Shown piece after piece: positions 44,137-53,410 of a stretch of DNA of 64,000 nucleotides. The notes under the pieces were generated by a model. It ran no database searches and had not been told where the DNA came from. It saw only the letters and a program-made list of their open reading frames with translations. Every line of letters begins with the position of its first letter. Within the stretch, counting starts at the first letter, position 1. Position numbers and translations under genes: made by a program. The DNA comes from Micromonospora fulviviridis (GTDB lineage Bacteria; Actinomycetota; Actinomycetes; Mycobacteriales; Micromonosporaceae): the NCBI RefSeq assembly GCF_014648395.1, contig NZ_BMRA01000006.1, positions 1 through 64,000 on the forward strand. Reading direction: 5' to 3'.

Positions 44137-45734
44137 CGCTGGTCCAGGATCTGCCGGCGCAGCAGGATGGTGAGCGGGGCGGACAGGGCGATCATCGCCG
44201 CAGCGTACGGGGCGCTCGCCACGTAATCCAACTCGTCGCTGGCCGACCAGAACGCGGTGGCCAGCGTCTCGGTGCCGGTCGGGGCGAGGAGCAGGGTCGC
44301 GGTGAGTTCGGTCGACGTCGCGAGGAAGACCAGAACGAATCCGGTCAGCGCCGACGGCAACACCAGCGGAAGGACCACCCGGATGAGGGTACGGAGACCG
44401 GACAGCCCCAGCGAACGCGATGCTTCGAGGAGTTCGGGCGGAGCCGCGGCCAGGCCGGACCGCCAGGCGACCATGGCGCGGGGCATGAAGAGCACCGTGT
44501 AGGCCAGCACTGCGAGTGCGGCGGTCTGGTAGACCGGACGGGCCCACTGCACCGCCAGCGTCACCAGCGCCAGCCCGATCACCACCCCGGGAAGCGCGCT
44601 CGCAAGGTAGGTCACCCGCTCCAGCGCGGTCGCCAGTCGAGACGGGTGCCGATGCAGCAGCCACGCAGCGGGCAGTGCGGCGACCGACGCCGCCAGGCCC
44701 GCCAGCACCGCAAGGCCGACGGTCGAACCCGTCGCCGCGAGCAGCGGGCCGACGACCACCGCGCCGGACGTCATCGCCCGCACCAGCCAACGCAGAACCA
44801 ACACCAGCGGAACCAGCAGCGCCAGGCCGACCAGCGCGGCGAGTGCAGCGGACGCGGGGATGGTCCACGCGCCCAGGCGGTACGCGACCGGACGCTGCCG
44901 GGCGCCGGAGCCCATCCGGGCGATCCGCGCGCGGCCGCGCAGCGGCACCTCGAGGGCCAGCAGGCCGATGCAGAGCACCACCAGGACTGCGGCCAGCAGA
45001 CTGCCGGCGGCGTTGCTGAACCCGACCGCGAACTGCTGGAGGATCGCCGTGGTGAAGGTGGGAAACCGCATCATCTGCAGGACGCCGAACTCGGCCAGCA
45101 GGTGCAGGGCTACCAGCAACGCGCCGCCGGTGATGGCCGGCCGCAACTGCGGCATCGCCACCCGCAGTACCGCTCCCAGACCGGATGAGCCGAGCGACCG
45201 TGCGGCGTCCAGGTGCCCCTGGTCGAGCGCCCGCAGCAAAGCCGCGGCCGGCAGGAAGACGAACGGATAGTAGGCCAGGGCGGTGATGAACACCGCGCCG
45301 GCGAGCCCCTGGACCTCCGGCAGCACCGACGTCCAGGCGTAGCTGCTGACGAACGCCGGAATCGCGAGCGGTGCCAGGAGCAACGTGCGCCACGTGCCGG
45401 CGCCCGGCAGTGTCGTTCGTTCCACCAGCCAGGCCGCCCCACAGCCCAGCAGCACGGTGATCGGAACGGTGAGCAGGACCAGGAGCATGGTGTTGCCGAG
45501 CAGTTCGGCCGTCCTCGGCCGCAGCAGCAGCCTCGACGCCTCGTCGCCACTGGCAGAAGCCTGACCGATCACGACCAGGACGGGCAGGACCATCACGGCC
45601 GCGACCAGCACCGCGGCTGCCACGACGAGCCACGGCATCCGGGTGGACCGGCGGGCGCGTACCACTGGCCGGGGCGTTACCGGTTCGTCGTATGCGGCGG
45701 CGGGCGACTCGCGAAGGTCAGATGATGCCGACAT
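44133..45734 (-). CDS. Ferric iron ABC transporter permease (FbpB-like)
   Basis: 533 residues with about 12 membrane helices in two homologous halves. Each half carries the EAA-type loop: LDAARSLGSSGLGAVLRVAM then PQLRP, and LLEASRSLGLSGLRTLIRVV then LPLVLPS, the coupling sites for the ATPase. The double permease layout is typical of FbpB/AfuB. ATG 45732-45734 overlaps the binding-protein gene stop by 17 bp. Confidence 0.92.
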   Translation of the reverse strand: MSASSDLRESPAAAYDEPVTPRPVVRARRSTRMPWLVVAAAVLVAAVMVLPVLVVIGQASASGDEASRLLLRPRTAELLGNTMLLVLLTVPITVLLGCGAAWLVERTTLPGAGTWRTLLLAPLAIPAFVSSYAWTSVLPEVQGLAGAVFITALAYYPFVFLPAAALLRALDQGHLDAARSLGSSGLGAVLRVAMPQLRPAITGGALLVALHLLAEFGVLQMMRFPTFTTAILQQFAVGFSNAAGSLLAAVLVVLCIGLLALEVPLRGRARIARMGSGARQRPVAYRLGAWTIPASAALAALVGLALLVPLVLVLRWLVRAMTSGAVVVGPLLAATGSTVGLAVLAGLAASVAALPAAWLLHRHPSRLATALERVTYLASALPGVVIGLALVTLAVQWARPVYQTAALAVLAYTVLFMPRAMVAWRSGLAAAPPELLEASRSLGLSGLRTLIRVVLPLVLPSALTGFVLVFLATSTELTATLLLAPTGTETLATAFWSASDELDYVASAPYAAAMIALSAPLTILLRRQILDQR

Positions 45735-46743
45735 CTGTCATCAACTCAGTCACCTTGTCGGAGTTCAGCGTGAAGGGGTCCACCGGCGGCGCCTGCAGGC
45801 TGTTCAACGGCGGCAGCGCGGGCGCCGAGGCGACACCGCTGCCCACGGCGTACTCCATCGACTGGGAGTCGACCAACACCTGCTGCCCGGCCTTGCTGGT
45901 GATGAACGTCAGGAACTTGTGGGCCTCGGTCGGCTTCTTCGTCCGGGCCAGTACAGCACCTCCGGACAGCGACACGAACGCGCCGGGATCCTGGTTGCGG
46001 AAGTAGTGCAGGGCCGTGTTCCCGCTGCCTTCCTTGGTGCCAGCCTGGTCTCGGTACCAGTAGTAGTGGTAGATCACGCCGCACTCGATCTCACCGGCGT
46101 TGACCGACTTCATCGTGGCGATGTTGTTCTGCAGCACTCGGGCGTTGGACTTCAGGCCGTCCAGCCAGTCAGTGGTCTTCTGCTCGCCCTGACCGGCGAG
46201 CATGCCCGCGACGATGGCCTGGAAGTCGGCACCACCCGGAGCGCACCCCCAGCGGTCCTTCCACTGCGGCGCGGCGAGATCCATCAGCGACTTCGGCAGG
46301 ACGGACTTGTCGAGCTTGGCGGTGTTGTAGACCAGCACGGTGGACCGGGCGGCGATTGAGGTCCACGACTTCGACGACGGGGTCAGGTGGGCCGGCACCT
46401 GCCGGCGGGTCGCCTCGTTCAGCGGGGCGAGCAACTTGTTCCGCTCGACCAGCGTCATCGCCGGACTGTTCTCGGTGAGGAACACGTCGGCGGGCGACGC
46501 GGAGCCCTCGGCCACGATCTGGTGACCCATTGAGGCGTCGGAGCCCTTGCGGACCTGCACCTTGATACCGGTCGCCGAGGTGAACGCCTCGGCCCACGCT
46601 TTGGTGAGGTTCTCGTGCTGCGCGGAGTAGACCTGCAGCGAATCGGGGTCGGCCTTGTACCCGTCCTCGGATTTCGACCCGCACCCCACCAGGCCCGCTG
46701 CCCCGAGGGCCCCCAGGCCGGTCAGGAACGTGCGTCGACGCAT
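45718..46743 (-). CDS. Ferric iron-binding lipoprotein (FbpA-like)
   Basis: 341 residues. N-terminus RRRTFLTGLGALGAAGLVGC gives a Tat-like RRxFL motif and a lipobox with Cys21. Family features: LQVYSAQHENLTKAWAEAF (the YSxxH start, iron-ligand His), PADVFLTENSPAMTLVERNK, and GVIYHYYWYRDQ with the paired Tyr that bind Fe(III). It captures ferric iron outside the membrane and delivers it to the permease. ATG 46741-46743 overlaps the upstream A-carrier gene by 22 bp, so both belong to one transcript from the iron box at 49327. Confidence 0.92.
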   Translation of the reverse strand: MRRRTFLTGLGALGAAGLVGCGSKSEDGYKADPDSLQVYSAQHENLTKAWAEAFTSATGIKVQVRKGSDASMGHQIVAEGSASPADVFLTENSPAMTLVERNKLLAPLNEATRRQVPAHLTPSSKSWTSIAARSTVLVYNTAKLDKSVLPKSLMDLAAPQWKDRWGCAPGGADFQAIVAGMLAGQGEQKTTDWLDGLKSNARVLQNNIATMKSVNAGEIECGVIYHYYWYRDQAGTKEGSGNTALHYFRNQDPGAFVSLSGGAVLARTKKPTEAHKFLTFITSKAGQQVLVDSQSMEYAVGSGVASAPALPPLNSLQAPPVDPFTLNSDKVTELMTDVGII

Positions 46744-49325
46744 GTCATGTCCTCTCTCACGAGTTGCTTCGCTGTCACGTGACGACGGATGGCTGCGACC
46801 GCGGGCAGAGGCGACAGCCGCCGGCGCAGGACGTAGTTGCCGACCGCACAGAACCCCAGGCCGGCGGCGATCGCGGCCACGAACTTGATGATCGGAGAGC
46901 CGAAGAACGCGAACACCTGGAACTGCACGAGGTAGATGTGCAGCGAGGCGGCGCCCAGTGCGCCAAGCGGACGGACGAGCAGCCGCGGCACCGGTAGCGC
47001 GGGCACGAGCGCCAGCGCGGTGAGCCCGGCCATGATTGTCAGGTTGCGTGCGGGGTCCCCGGCGAAGAAGCCGAAGGCGGCGCCTGCGGCGACCGCCACC
47101 GTGACCAGCCGGCGCCTCCGGCTGTCGGCCGCCGCCATCGCGACCCCCGCCGCGAACAGCCATGCCACCGTGCCTGGCAGACCACGCAGCGGACCGTCGT
47201 ACAACGCGAGCACCAGATAGCGCGGCACCAGCAGCACGGCCAGGGCGATCATCGCGGTGCGCCAGGCGTCGGCGGCGTATGCGGCCCGCAGCCACGGAAC
47301 AGCCAGCAATGCGCCTGCGGCGACTATGATCACCAAATAGGCCTCGACGAACCAAAAGTCGTTGATGTCCTGCGGCCGGGCGAGCCAGTGCACCAGCGCG
47401 ACGTTTGACCAGTGGACCGTTCCGAACCCGAACAGCATCAGCGCCGCGACGGTCACCGCCGGGAGGACGACCCCGACCGCGATCCGGGCGGTTCGCCGTA
47501 CGCGCTCCGCCGTCGACGGCGAGGCGAGTACGTACCTGGCGAAAAGGAAACCCGCGACCGCGAGCAGGATGTGCGCTCCGCCGGGCAGCCGGTACAACCC
47601 GACATGACTGCCACAGATCGTCACCACAGCTACGCCGCGTAGGACGACGGTCATCTCCACCCGCCGCGCCAGCGGACGCCGCCACCGGGAACGCGGCAGC
47701 TCGTCGGCGAGCGCGATCAGGTCGCGCACCGGGCGGTGGTGCCAGTCGGACGGCAGGTCGCCGAGCAGACGCGTCAGGCCGACGGACGCCACGACGTGGC
47801 TGAAGGAGTCCCCGCCGAGCTCGACGAACGACCGATCGGGGTCGACGCCACCGCGGCCGACAAGCGGCTCCAGTACGGCGACCACCGCCGCGGCGGTCTC
47901 TGCCTTCCGGCCGGGGGTCTCCGTGACGTGCAGCTCGGCGCTGCGCCGGCGGTTGATTTTGCCGTTGGGCAGCAGCGGGAGGTCGTCGACCGCGCGGGCC
48001 GAGATTACCGACCGGCTGAGACCGGAGACCTGGGCGGCCTGGTCGCGAACCTGCTCGGGGGATTGCTCGCAGCGCCGGTAGGTGACCTGAAGCTGGTCGT
48101 CGCGGCCGGTGACGCAGGACTGCAGGCCCTGGCCGCGCAGGGAGCGCTCGACCTGACCGAGGTCGATCCGGATTCCCATGATCTTTACGAAGTCGGACCG
48201 CCGTCCGACAATCCGGACCAGTCCGTCCGCGTCGATCCGCGCCAGGTCGCCGGTCCGAAGCTCGGTGTGCATCCGACCCAGGGCCAGGTCGTCGGGCTGC
48301 TCGGCGTACCCGAGCATGACGCCTGGACCCGTGAACACGAGCTCGCCGACCGGGCCGTCGGGTGAACCCACCGCGTCGTCGATTCCGGTCGGGTCGAGCC
48401 GGAACGCCGACCCGGCGATCGGCCATCCCACCGCGTCGGGGTATCGCTCCGATAGCTCGGGTGGCAGCACGGCCATCCGTGCGGTGGCCTCGGTCTGGCC
48501 GTACATCACGGCCATGCCCCAGCCGGCCGCGCGGCCGCGAGCGGCGAGCTCTCGCACCCGCGCCGGCGGCAACGCGCCGCCGGCCTGGGCGACCAGCCGG
48601 AGCGAAGGCAGGTGATCGAGCACACCCTGGACGTCGAGCAGATCCACCACGTGCGGAGTGGCGGCGACTACGGTCACCTGGTCGCGGCGTAGATCATCGG
48701 CGAAGCCGGGGTCGGTCACCGAACCGGGCCGCAGCACTGTGGTGGCACCGGCTCGGAGTTGGGCATGCAGCACCGACAGCCCGAAGCAGTAATGCAGCGG
48801 TAGCGAGGTGACCGCACGGTCGGTGGGCGTGATCGACAGCGCGGCCGCGATCGCCTCGGCGTTGCTGAGCATGTTGCGGTGGCTGAGCCGAACCAACTTG
48901 GGTGACCCGGTGCTGCCCGACGTGCTGAGCAGCAGCGCCAGATCCGGATGCAGGAGGTGCCGCGGTTCATCGGTGTCACTGCCCGGCGTTGCGGTGGCGA
49001 AGGTGCCATTCGGTTGGAGCCACAGGTCGGGCTGGTAGACGGCCGTGATCGACCGGTGCTCGGGCGGGGTGATCAGTGCCACGTGCCCGGCGGACATCAC
49101 CGCCAGATAGGCGAGCACCAGCTCGCGATGTGGGGCCAGGGGCACGTGCACGAGCCGCCGACCAGCCTGCGCTGACGGCAGGCTGGCCGCGAGCACGGCC
49201 ACCCGATCGGCCAGCTCCCCGTAACTGAGATGGCCGGCCGAGTCGATCAGGGCAGGGTGATGCGTGTCGGCCGTGTCAGAAACTGGGACGGCGGCGCGCA
49301 CCCGCCGGGGATCCAGCAGAGACAC
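46722..49325 (-). CDS. Adenylation-carrier-membrane acyltransferase protein (copy 2)
   Basis: 867 residues from GTG 49323-49325. A TTG at 49347-49349 would put the start inside the iron box. Same architecture as copy 1: LLLSTSGSTGSPKLVRLSHR, MYGQTEATARM, LRTGDLARIDADGLVRIVGR, RSDFVKIMGIRIDLGQVE, NGK Lys in LPLLPNGKINRR; carrier FVELGGDSFSHV (Ser507); then about ten membrane helices from VLRGVAVVTICGSHVGLYRL. A-domain residues and membrane parts differ from copy 1, so the two may use different acids or acceptors. First gene of the iron operon, followed by FbpA-B-C-like genes. Confidence 0.88.
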   Translation of the reverse strand: MSLLDPRRVRAAVPVSDTADTHHPALIDSAGHLSYGELADRVAVLAASLPSAQAGRRLVHVPLAPHRELVLAYLAVMSAGHVALITPPEHRSITAVYQPDLWLQPNGTFATATPGSDTDEPRHLLHPDLALLLSTSGSTGSPKLVRLSHRNMLSNAEAIAAALSITPTDRAVTSLPLHYCFGLSVLHAQLRAGATTVLRPGSVTDPGFADDLRRDQVTVVAATPHVVDLLDVQGVLDHLPSLRLVAQAGGALPPARVRELAARGRAAGWGMAVMYGQTEATARMAVLPPELSERYPDAVGWPIAGSAFRLDPTGIDDAVGSPDGPVGELVFTGPGVMLGYAEQPDDLALGRMHTELRTGDLARIDADGLVRIVGRRSDFVKIMGIRIDLGQVERSLRGQGLQSCVTGRDDQLQVTYRRCEQSPEQVRDQAAQVSGLSRSVISARAVDDLPLLPNGKINRRRSAELHVTETPGRKAETAAAVVAVLEPLVGRGGVDPDRSFVELGGDSFSHVVASVGLTRLLGDLPSDWHHRPVRDLIALADELPRSRWRRPLARRVEMTVVLRGVAVVTICGSHVGLYRLPGGAHILLAVAGFLFARYVLASPSTAERVRRTARIAVGVVLPAVTVAALMLFGFGTVHWSNVALVHWLARPQDINDFWFVEAYLVIIVAAGALLAVPWLRAAYAADAWRTAMIALAVLLVPRYLVLALYDGPLRGLPGTVAWLFAAGVAMAAADSRRRRLVTVAVAAGAAFGFFAGDPARNLTIMAGLTALALVPALPVPRLLVRPLGALGAASLHIYLVQFQVFAFFGSPIIKFVAAIAAGLGFCAVGNYVLRRRLSPLPAVAAIRRHVTAKQLVREDMTCVDARS

Positions 49326-49326
49326 G

Positions 49327-49345
49327 GTAGGTGAGGCTAACCTAA
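49327..49345. promoter_or_regulatory. IdeR/DtxR-type iron box in a divergent promoter
   Basis: GTAGGTGAGGCTAACCTAA, 17 of 19 matches to the consensus. It sits 2 bp from the GTG of copy 2 (minus strand) and 7 bp from the GTG of the phosphopantetheinyl transferase (plus strand), so one operator would cover both promoters and both genes should be nearly leaderless. Confidence 0.85.
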
Positions 49346-49351
49346 TCAATC

Positions 49352-49921
49352 GTGGCTGTCCAACCGTCGACGACGAGCAAGATCACCGTGTTCACGGCCG
49401 GTCTGACGGCGGCGCACGTCGGGTTACTGGAGCTGCTCGATGACCGCGAGCGGCAGCGCGTCGATCGCGCCGTGCCTGAGGCGGATCGTGCTCGGTTCCT
49501 GCTCGGAGCGGCACTGCTGCGCACCGTCGCCGGCGCGATGCTCGACCTCCCGGCCGAGGCGGTGGCGGTGGACCGCACGTGCTCGCAGTGCGGCCGCTGG
49601 CACGGCCGGCCAAGGCTGCCCGGGACCGCATTGGAGATGTCCGTGTCGCACAGCGGCGCGATAGTGACCGTTGCCGTCCTGCCCGGCGGTGGGCGGGTCG
49701 GGGTGGACGTCGAGCGGACCGGTGACCGGCCGGTGCGGGAGGTAGTGGCCTGGACAATCGCAGAGGCCCAGTTCAAAGCCGGTGGCGGACCCGGTCTGAC
49801 AATCCACCGGCTGCCGCCCCCGGTGGTGCCTCGGCACGTGCTGACCTTGGCCACCAACCGGGCCGCGGCCACCGTCGAGGTGGTCGACGCGACGACCCTG
49901 CTGCCGCCATCTACATCGTGA
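49352..49921 (+). CDS. 4'-phosphopantetheinyl transferase
   Basis: 189 residues, shorter than typical Sfp types. Motifs: CSQCGRWHGRPRLPG (P1-like substrate loop), LEMSVSHSGAIVTVAV (SxSH), GRVGVDVERTGDR (Mg-binding GxDxE), and the helix VAWTIAEAQFKAGG. In most members this helix reads W-T-x-K-E-A-x-x-K; here Ala replaces the first Lys, while the Glu and second Lys stay. It should arm Ser503 and Ser507 of the carrier domains of copies 1 and 2. GTG start 49352-49354; iron box immediately upstream. Confidence 0.85.
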   Translation: MAVQPSTTSKITVFTAGLTAAHVGLLELLDDRERQRVDRAVPEADRARFLLGAALLRTVAGAMLDLPAEAVAVDRTCSQCGRWHGRPRLPGTALEMSVSHSGAIVTVAVLPGGGRVGVDVERTGDRPVREVVAWTIAEAQFKAGGGPGLTIHRLPPPVVPRHVLTLATNRAAATVEVVDATTLLPPSTS

Positions 49922-50003
49922 CTTTCCGACCATGGAGGGGCGCGCGGAACCGTAAGCGAGGCCTCCGCCGCCAGCGTGCGAGTACTCGCCCTTGCGCGGT
50001 GCC

Positions 50004-50309
50004 TCAGGAATCGCCCCTGAGTTGGGCCAGCAGACCGGCTCGGTCGATCTGCATCCAGTACTCCATGATCAGCCCGTCCTCGACGTGATAGACGACCGAG
50101 TTGATCTGACGGACGGTCCAACCGGTCGGTGCGATGCCATCCACCGGCTGGAGGTGGCGCCCCACCTGGGCCAGCCGGACATAGGCCCGCGCACCGTCAA
50201 CCAGGAACTCCTCGATCGTGAGGTCGAACGTGCCCCAGGTGGCGGTCATCTCCTGGACGTGCTCGGCGTAGCCGTCGGGGGTCCGTTCAACGGTGGCCAG
50301 GTCTTCGGA
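50004..50309 (-). pseudogene. SnoaL-like cyclase/ester-cyclase, 5'-truncated
   Basis: The frame reads SEDLATVERTPDGYAEHVQE, MTATWGTFDLTIEEFLVDGA, VRLAQVGRHLQPVDGIAPTG and VVYHVEDGLIMEYWMQIDRA, the second half of a SnoaL/SnoaL-like cone fold (expected about 130-140 residues). Upstream codons before SEDL are stopped at 50310-50312 and no start fits, so about 40 residues are gone. An ATG at 50247-50249 could give an 81-residue fragment, but that would be non-functional. Confidence 0.65.
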
Positions 50310-50340
50310 CTACAGCTGGTGGGCGCGTAGTTTGGCGATC

Positions 50341-50799
50341 ATGGCGAGCTGGGAGATTCGGCCGGCTTCGGCGGCCGATGTCGAGGCGGTGGCCGGGTTG
50401 CGGTCCGTGGTGCTGCGGGCGGATCTGGAGCGGCTCGGGCGGTACGACGAGCAGCGGGTGCGGCAGCGGCTGCGGGACGGGTTCGCGCCGGCGCACACCT
50501 GGGTGATCGAGGTGGGCGGCGTGTTCGCCGGCTGCGTGTCGCTGCGGCCGGCCGAGGACGCCCACTGGCTGGAGCACTTCTACCTGACACCGCACCTACA
50601 GGGCGGCGGCATCGGTGCGGCGGTGCTGCGCGGGCTGCTGGAGCAGTGCGACCACGATGGCGCCCGGGTCCGGCTGAACGTGCTGCGGGGCAGTCCGGCC
50701 CGGCGGCTGTACGAGCGGCACGGATTCACGGTCGAGACCGCGGACCCGGTGGACGTGTTCATGGTGCGCGAACCGGCCTCGACCCTGCGCCACGAATGA
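50341..50799 (+). CDS. GNAT-family N-acetyltransferase
   Basis: 152 residues from ATG 50341. Classic GNAT: ASWEIRPASAADVEAVAGLR, HTWVIEVGGVFAGCVSLRPA, HWLEHFYLTPHLQGGGIGAA with the acetyl-CoA-binding Q-x-x-G-x-G-A loop (LQGGGIGAAVL), and NVLRGSPARRLYERHGFTVE. Substrate unknown. The start sits 32 bp from the truncated SnoaL-like gene on the other strand. In-frame GTG/ATG upstream at 50293 would add an unlikely N-terminus. Confidence 0.9.
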   Translation: MASWEIRPASAADVEAVAGLRSVVLRADLERLGRYDEQRVRQRLRDGFAPAHTWVIEVGGVFAGCVSLRPAEDAHWLEHFYLTPHLQGGGIGAAVLRGLLEQCDHDGARVRLNVLRGSPARRLYERHGFTVETADPVDVFMVREPASTLRHE

Positions 50800-50976
50800 T
50801 CATTCGGCGGGTTCGCGGAGCCACCGGACCAGGTATGCCGGGTAAAAGCAGGCGGAAGCTCGCCGCGTGCTGTCACACCCTGGCGCGGTCGGCAGGTCAT
50901 GGCCCAGGGCTCACGCCGATCCCACCGCCGATTCCGCACCGCTGGGCCAGATCCGTCCGCATGCCGCCCCACTGAG

Positions 50977-51045
50977 GTCCTAATAGGACGTTTCCATGGA
51001 TCCCCGTCCGCCCTTTGGGCCCGGTCCTCTTTCGTTCCACGAACG
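50977..51045. promoter_or_regulatory. Two short palindromes upstream of the ABC-phosphoesterase operon
   Basis: GTCCTAATAGGAC (50977-50989) and CGTTCCACGAACG (51033-51045) are perfect dyads with 1- and 3-base centres, in the 316-bp gap between GNAT and ABC genes. They are candidate operators for a regulator not seen here. Confidence 0.35.
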
Positions 51046-51115
51046 TTCAGACAGCTGACCCTGCCTGCGTTGAATGCCGTCCCTAGGTTGCCTAAGGCGA
51101 CGAAAGAAGGGGCTC

Positions 51116-52050
<935 letters not shown>

Positions 52051-52054
<4 letters not shown>

Positions 52055-53406
52055 CCGCGACCCTCGCCGCCGACCGCGCTGTCGGCGCCCGCCGCGTCTC
52101 GGTCACGCGCGGCTACCGCTTCGAGCTGGTCAAGCTGGTCTCGCAGTGGCGCATCCGGCTGCTGGTCCTCGCCTGCTGGATCGCCCCGGCGCTGTTCGTC
52201 GCCGCGGTGAGTCAACAGAGCTCGCTGCCCGTCGACACGCTCTTCGGTCGCTGGATGCACGCCACCGGGTGGGCTGGACCCCTGGTGACGCTCGGCTTCG
52301 CGGGCACCTGGGCCCTCCCACTGCTGACCTCGGTGGTCGTCGGCGACGTGTTCGCCTCCGAGGACCGCCTCGGCACCTGGCGCCACCTGCTCGTGGCGGT
52401 CCGGTCACCTCGCCGGATCTTCGCCGCGAAGGCACTGTCCAGCCTCACTGTCATTCTGCTGCTCGTGGTCGGGCTGGCCTGCTCCAGCGCGGCCGGCGGG
52501 CTCGTGGCGGTCGGCAACCACCCACTGGTCGGCCTCGACGGCCACCTGCTCACGCCGGGTGATGCCGCCGGGAAGGTCCTGCTCGCCTGGGTCTGCGTAC
52601 TCGCACCGACCCTGGCCCTCGCCGCTGTCGGACTGCTCGGCTCCGTCGCCCTGGGACGGTCCCCGATGGGACTCCTGCTGCCCGCGCTCGTCGCGCTGGC
52701 CATGCAGCTCGCTCAGATGCTGCCGCTGCCGATGGCCGTGCGCGTCGCGCTGCCCGGCTACGCCTTCATCGCCTGGAACGGTCTGTTCACCAGCCCCGCC
52801 CAACTCGGCCCGCTCCTGATCGGCGTCGTGGTCAGCCTGGTGTGGGCGGTGACCGCGACGGCGCTGGCGTACCTACTGTTCCTGCGACGCGACTTCACCA
52901 ACCTGACCGTTGACGGCTCGGGGCGCCGCGTGGTCACCGTCGGAGCCCTGCCGCTGGCCGGGGTGCTCGCCGCGACGGTCGGGGTCGTCGCCGTGGCGAC
53001 CCCGACCACGGGCTCGGGGATCGAGCAGGACAAGGTGCAGCGCTCCGTCGCCACGGCATTCGCCCACCTCTACCGCATGCAGACCACGCAGCTCCACCGC
53101 CCCGACGTCACCGAGGCGCAGCTGAAGGCCACGGCGACGTGCAACAAGGGCGGCGGCAAGCTCGCCGCTGAAGGACCGGGCAACGACTGGCGCTGCGTCG
53201 TCTCCTGGCATCTCCCCGACGTCGAGGCCGCGGGATCGGCCATCTACCAGCTCGACGTCACCCCTGACGGGCGGTTCGTGGCCGACGGCGACGGACCGAA
53301 GGAAGTGAACGGCTACTTCCTGGTGCGGACCCAGACCGGGGACGCACCGAACCCGCTCTGGCAGTTCGACGGCAACGTCGAACTGCTCCACACCACGAAG
53401 GGATGA
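52051..53406 (+). CDS. ABC transporter permease with extracytoplasmic C-terminal domain
   Basis: 451 residues, ATGA overlap with the ATPase gene. About six transmembrane helices in residues 30-300 (LLVLACWIAPALFVAAVS, LGFAGTWALPLLTSVVVGDV, LTVILLLVVGLACSSAAGGL, LLLPALVALAMQLAQML). A further helix LPLAGVLAATVGVVAVATP at about 305 is followed by about 120 soluble residues outside the membrane: GIEQDKVQRSVATAFAHLYR, with a Cys pair (TCNKGGGK, WRCVVSW) that could form a disulfide. This tail is unusual for ABC-2 permeases. Confidence 0.85.
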
Positions 53407-53410
53407 CTCC

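Noticed and set aside
49325..49349. TTG start at 49347-49349 for A-carrier-acyltransferase copy 2
   Set aside because: It would put the IdeR box inside the coding region; GTG 49323-49325 fits better.
40425..49921. Naming the iron cluster after a known siderophore
   Set aside because: No condensation, cyclisation, IucA/IucC or release genes are present and the adenylation substrate cannot be read reliably by eye.
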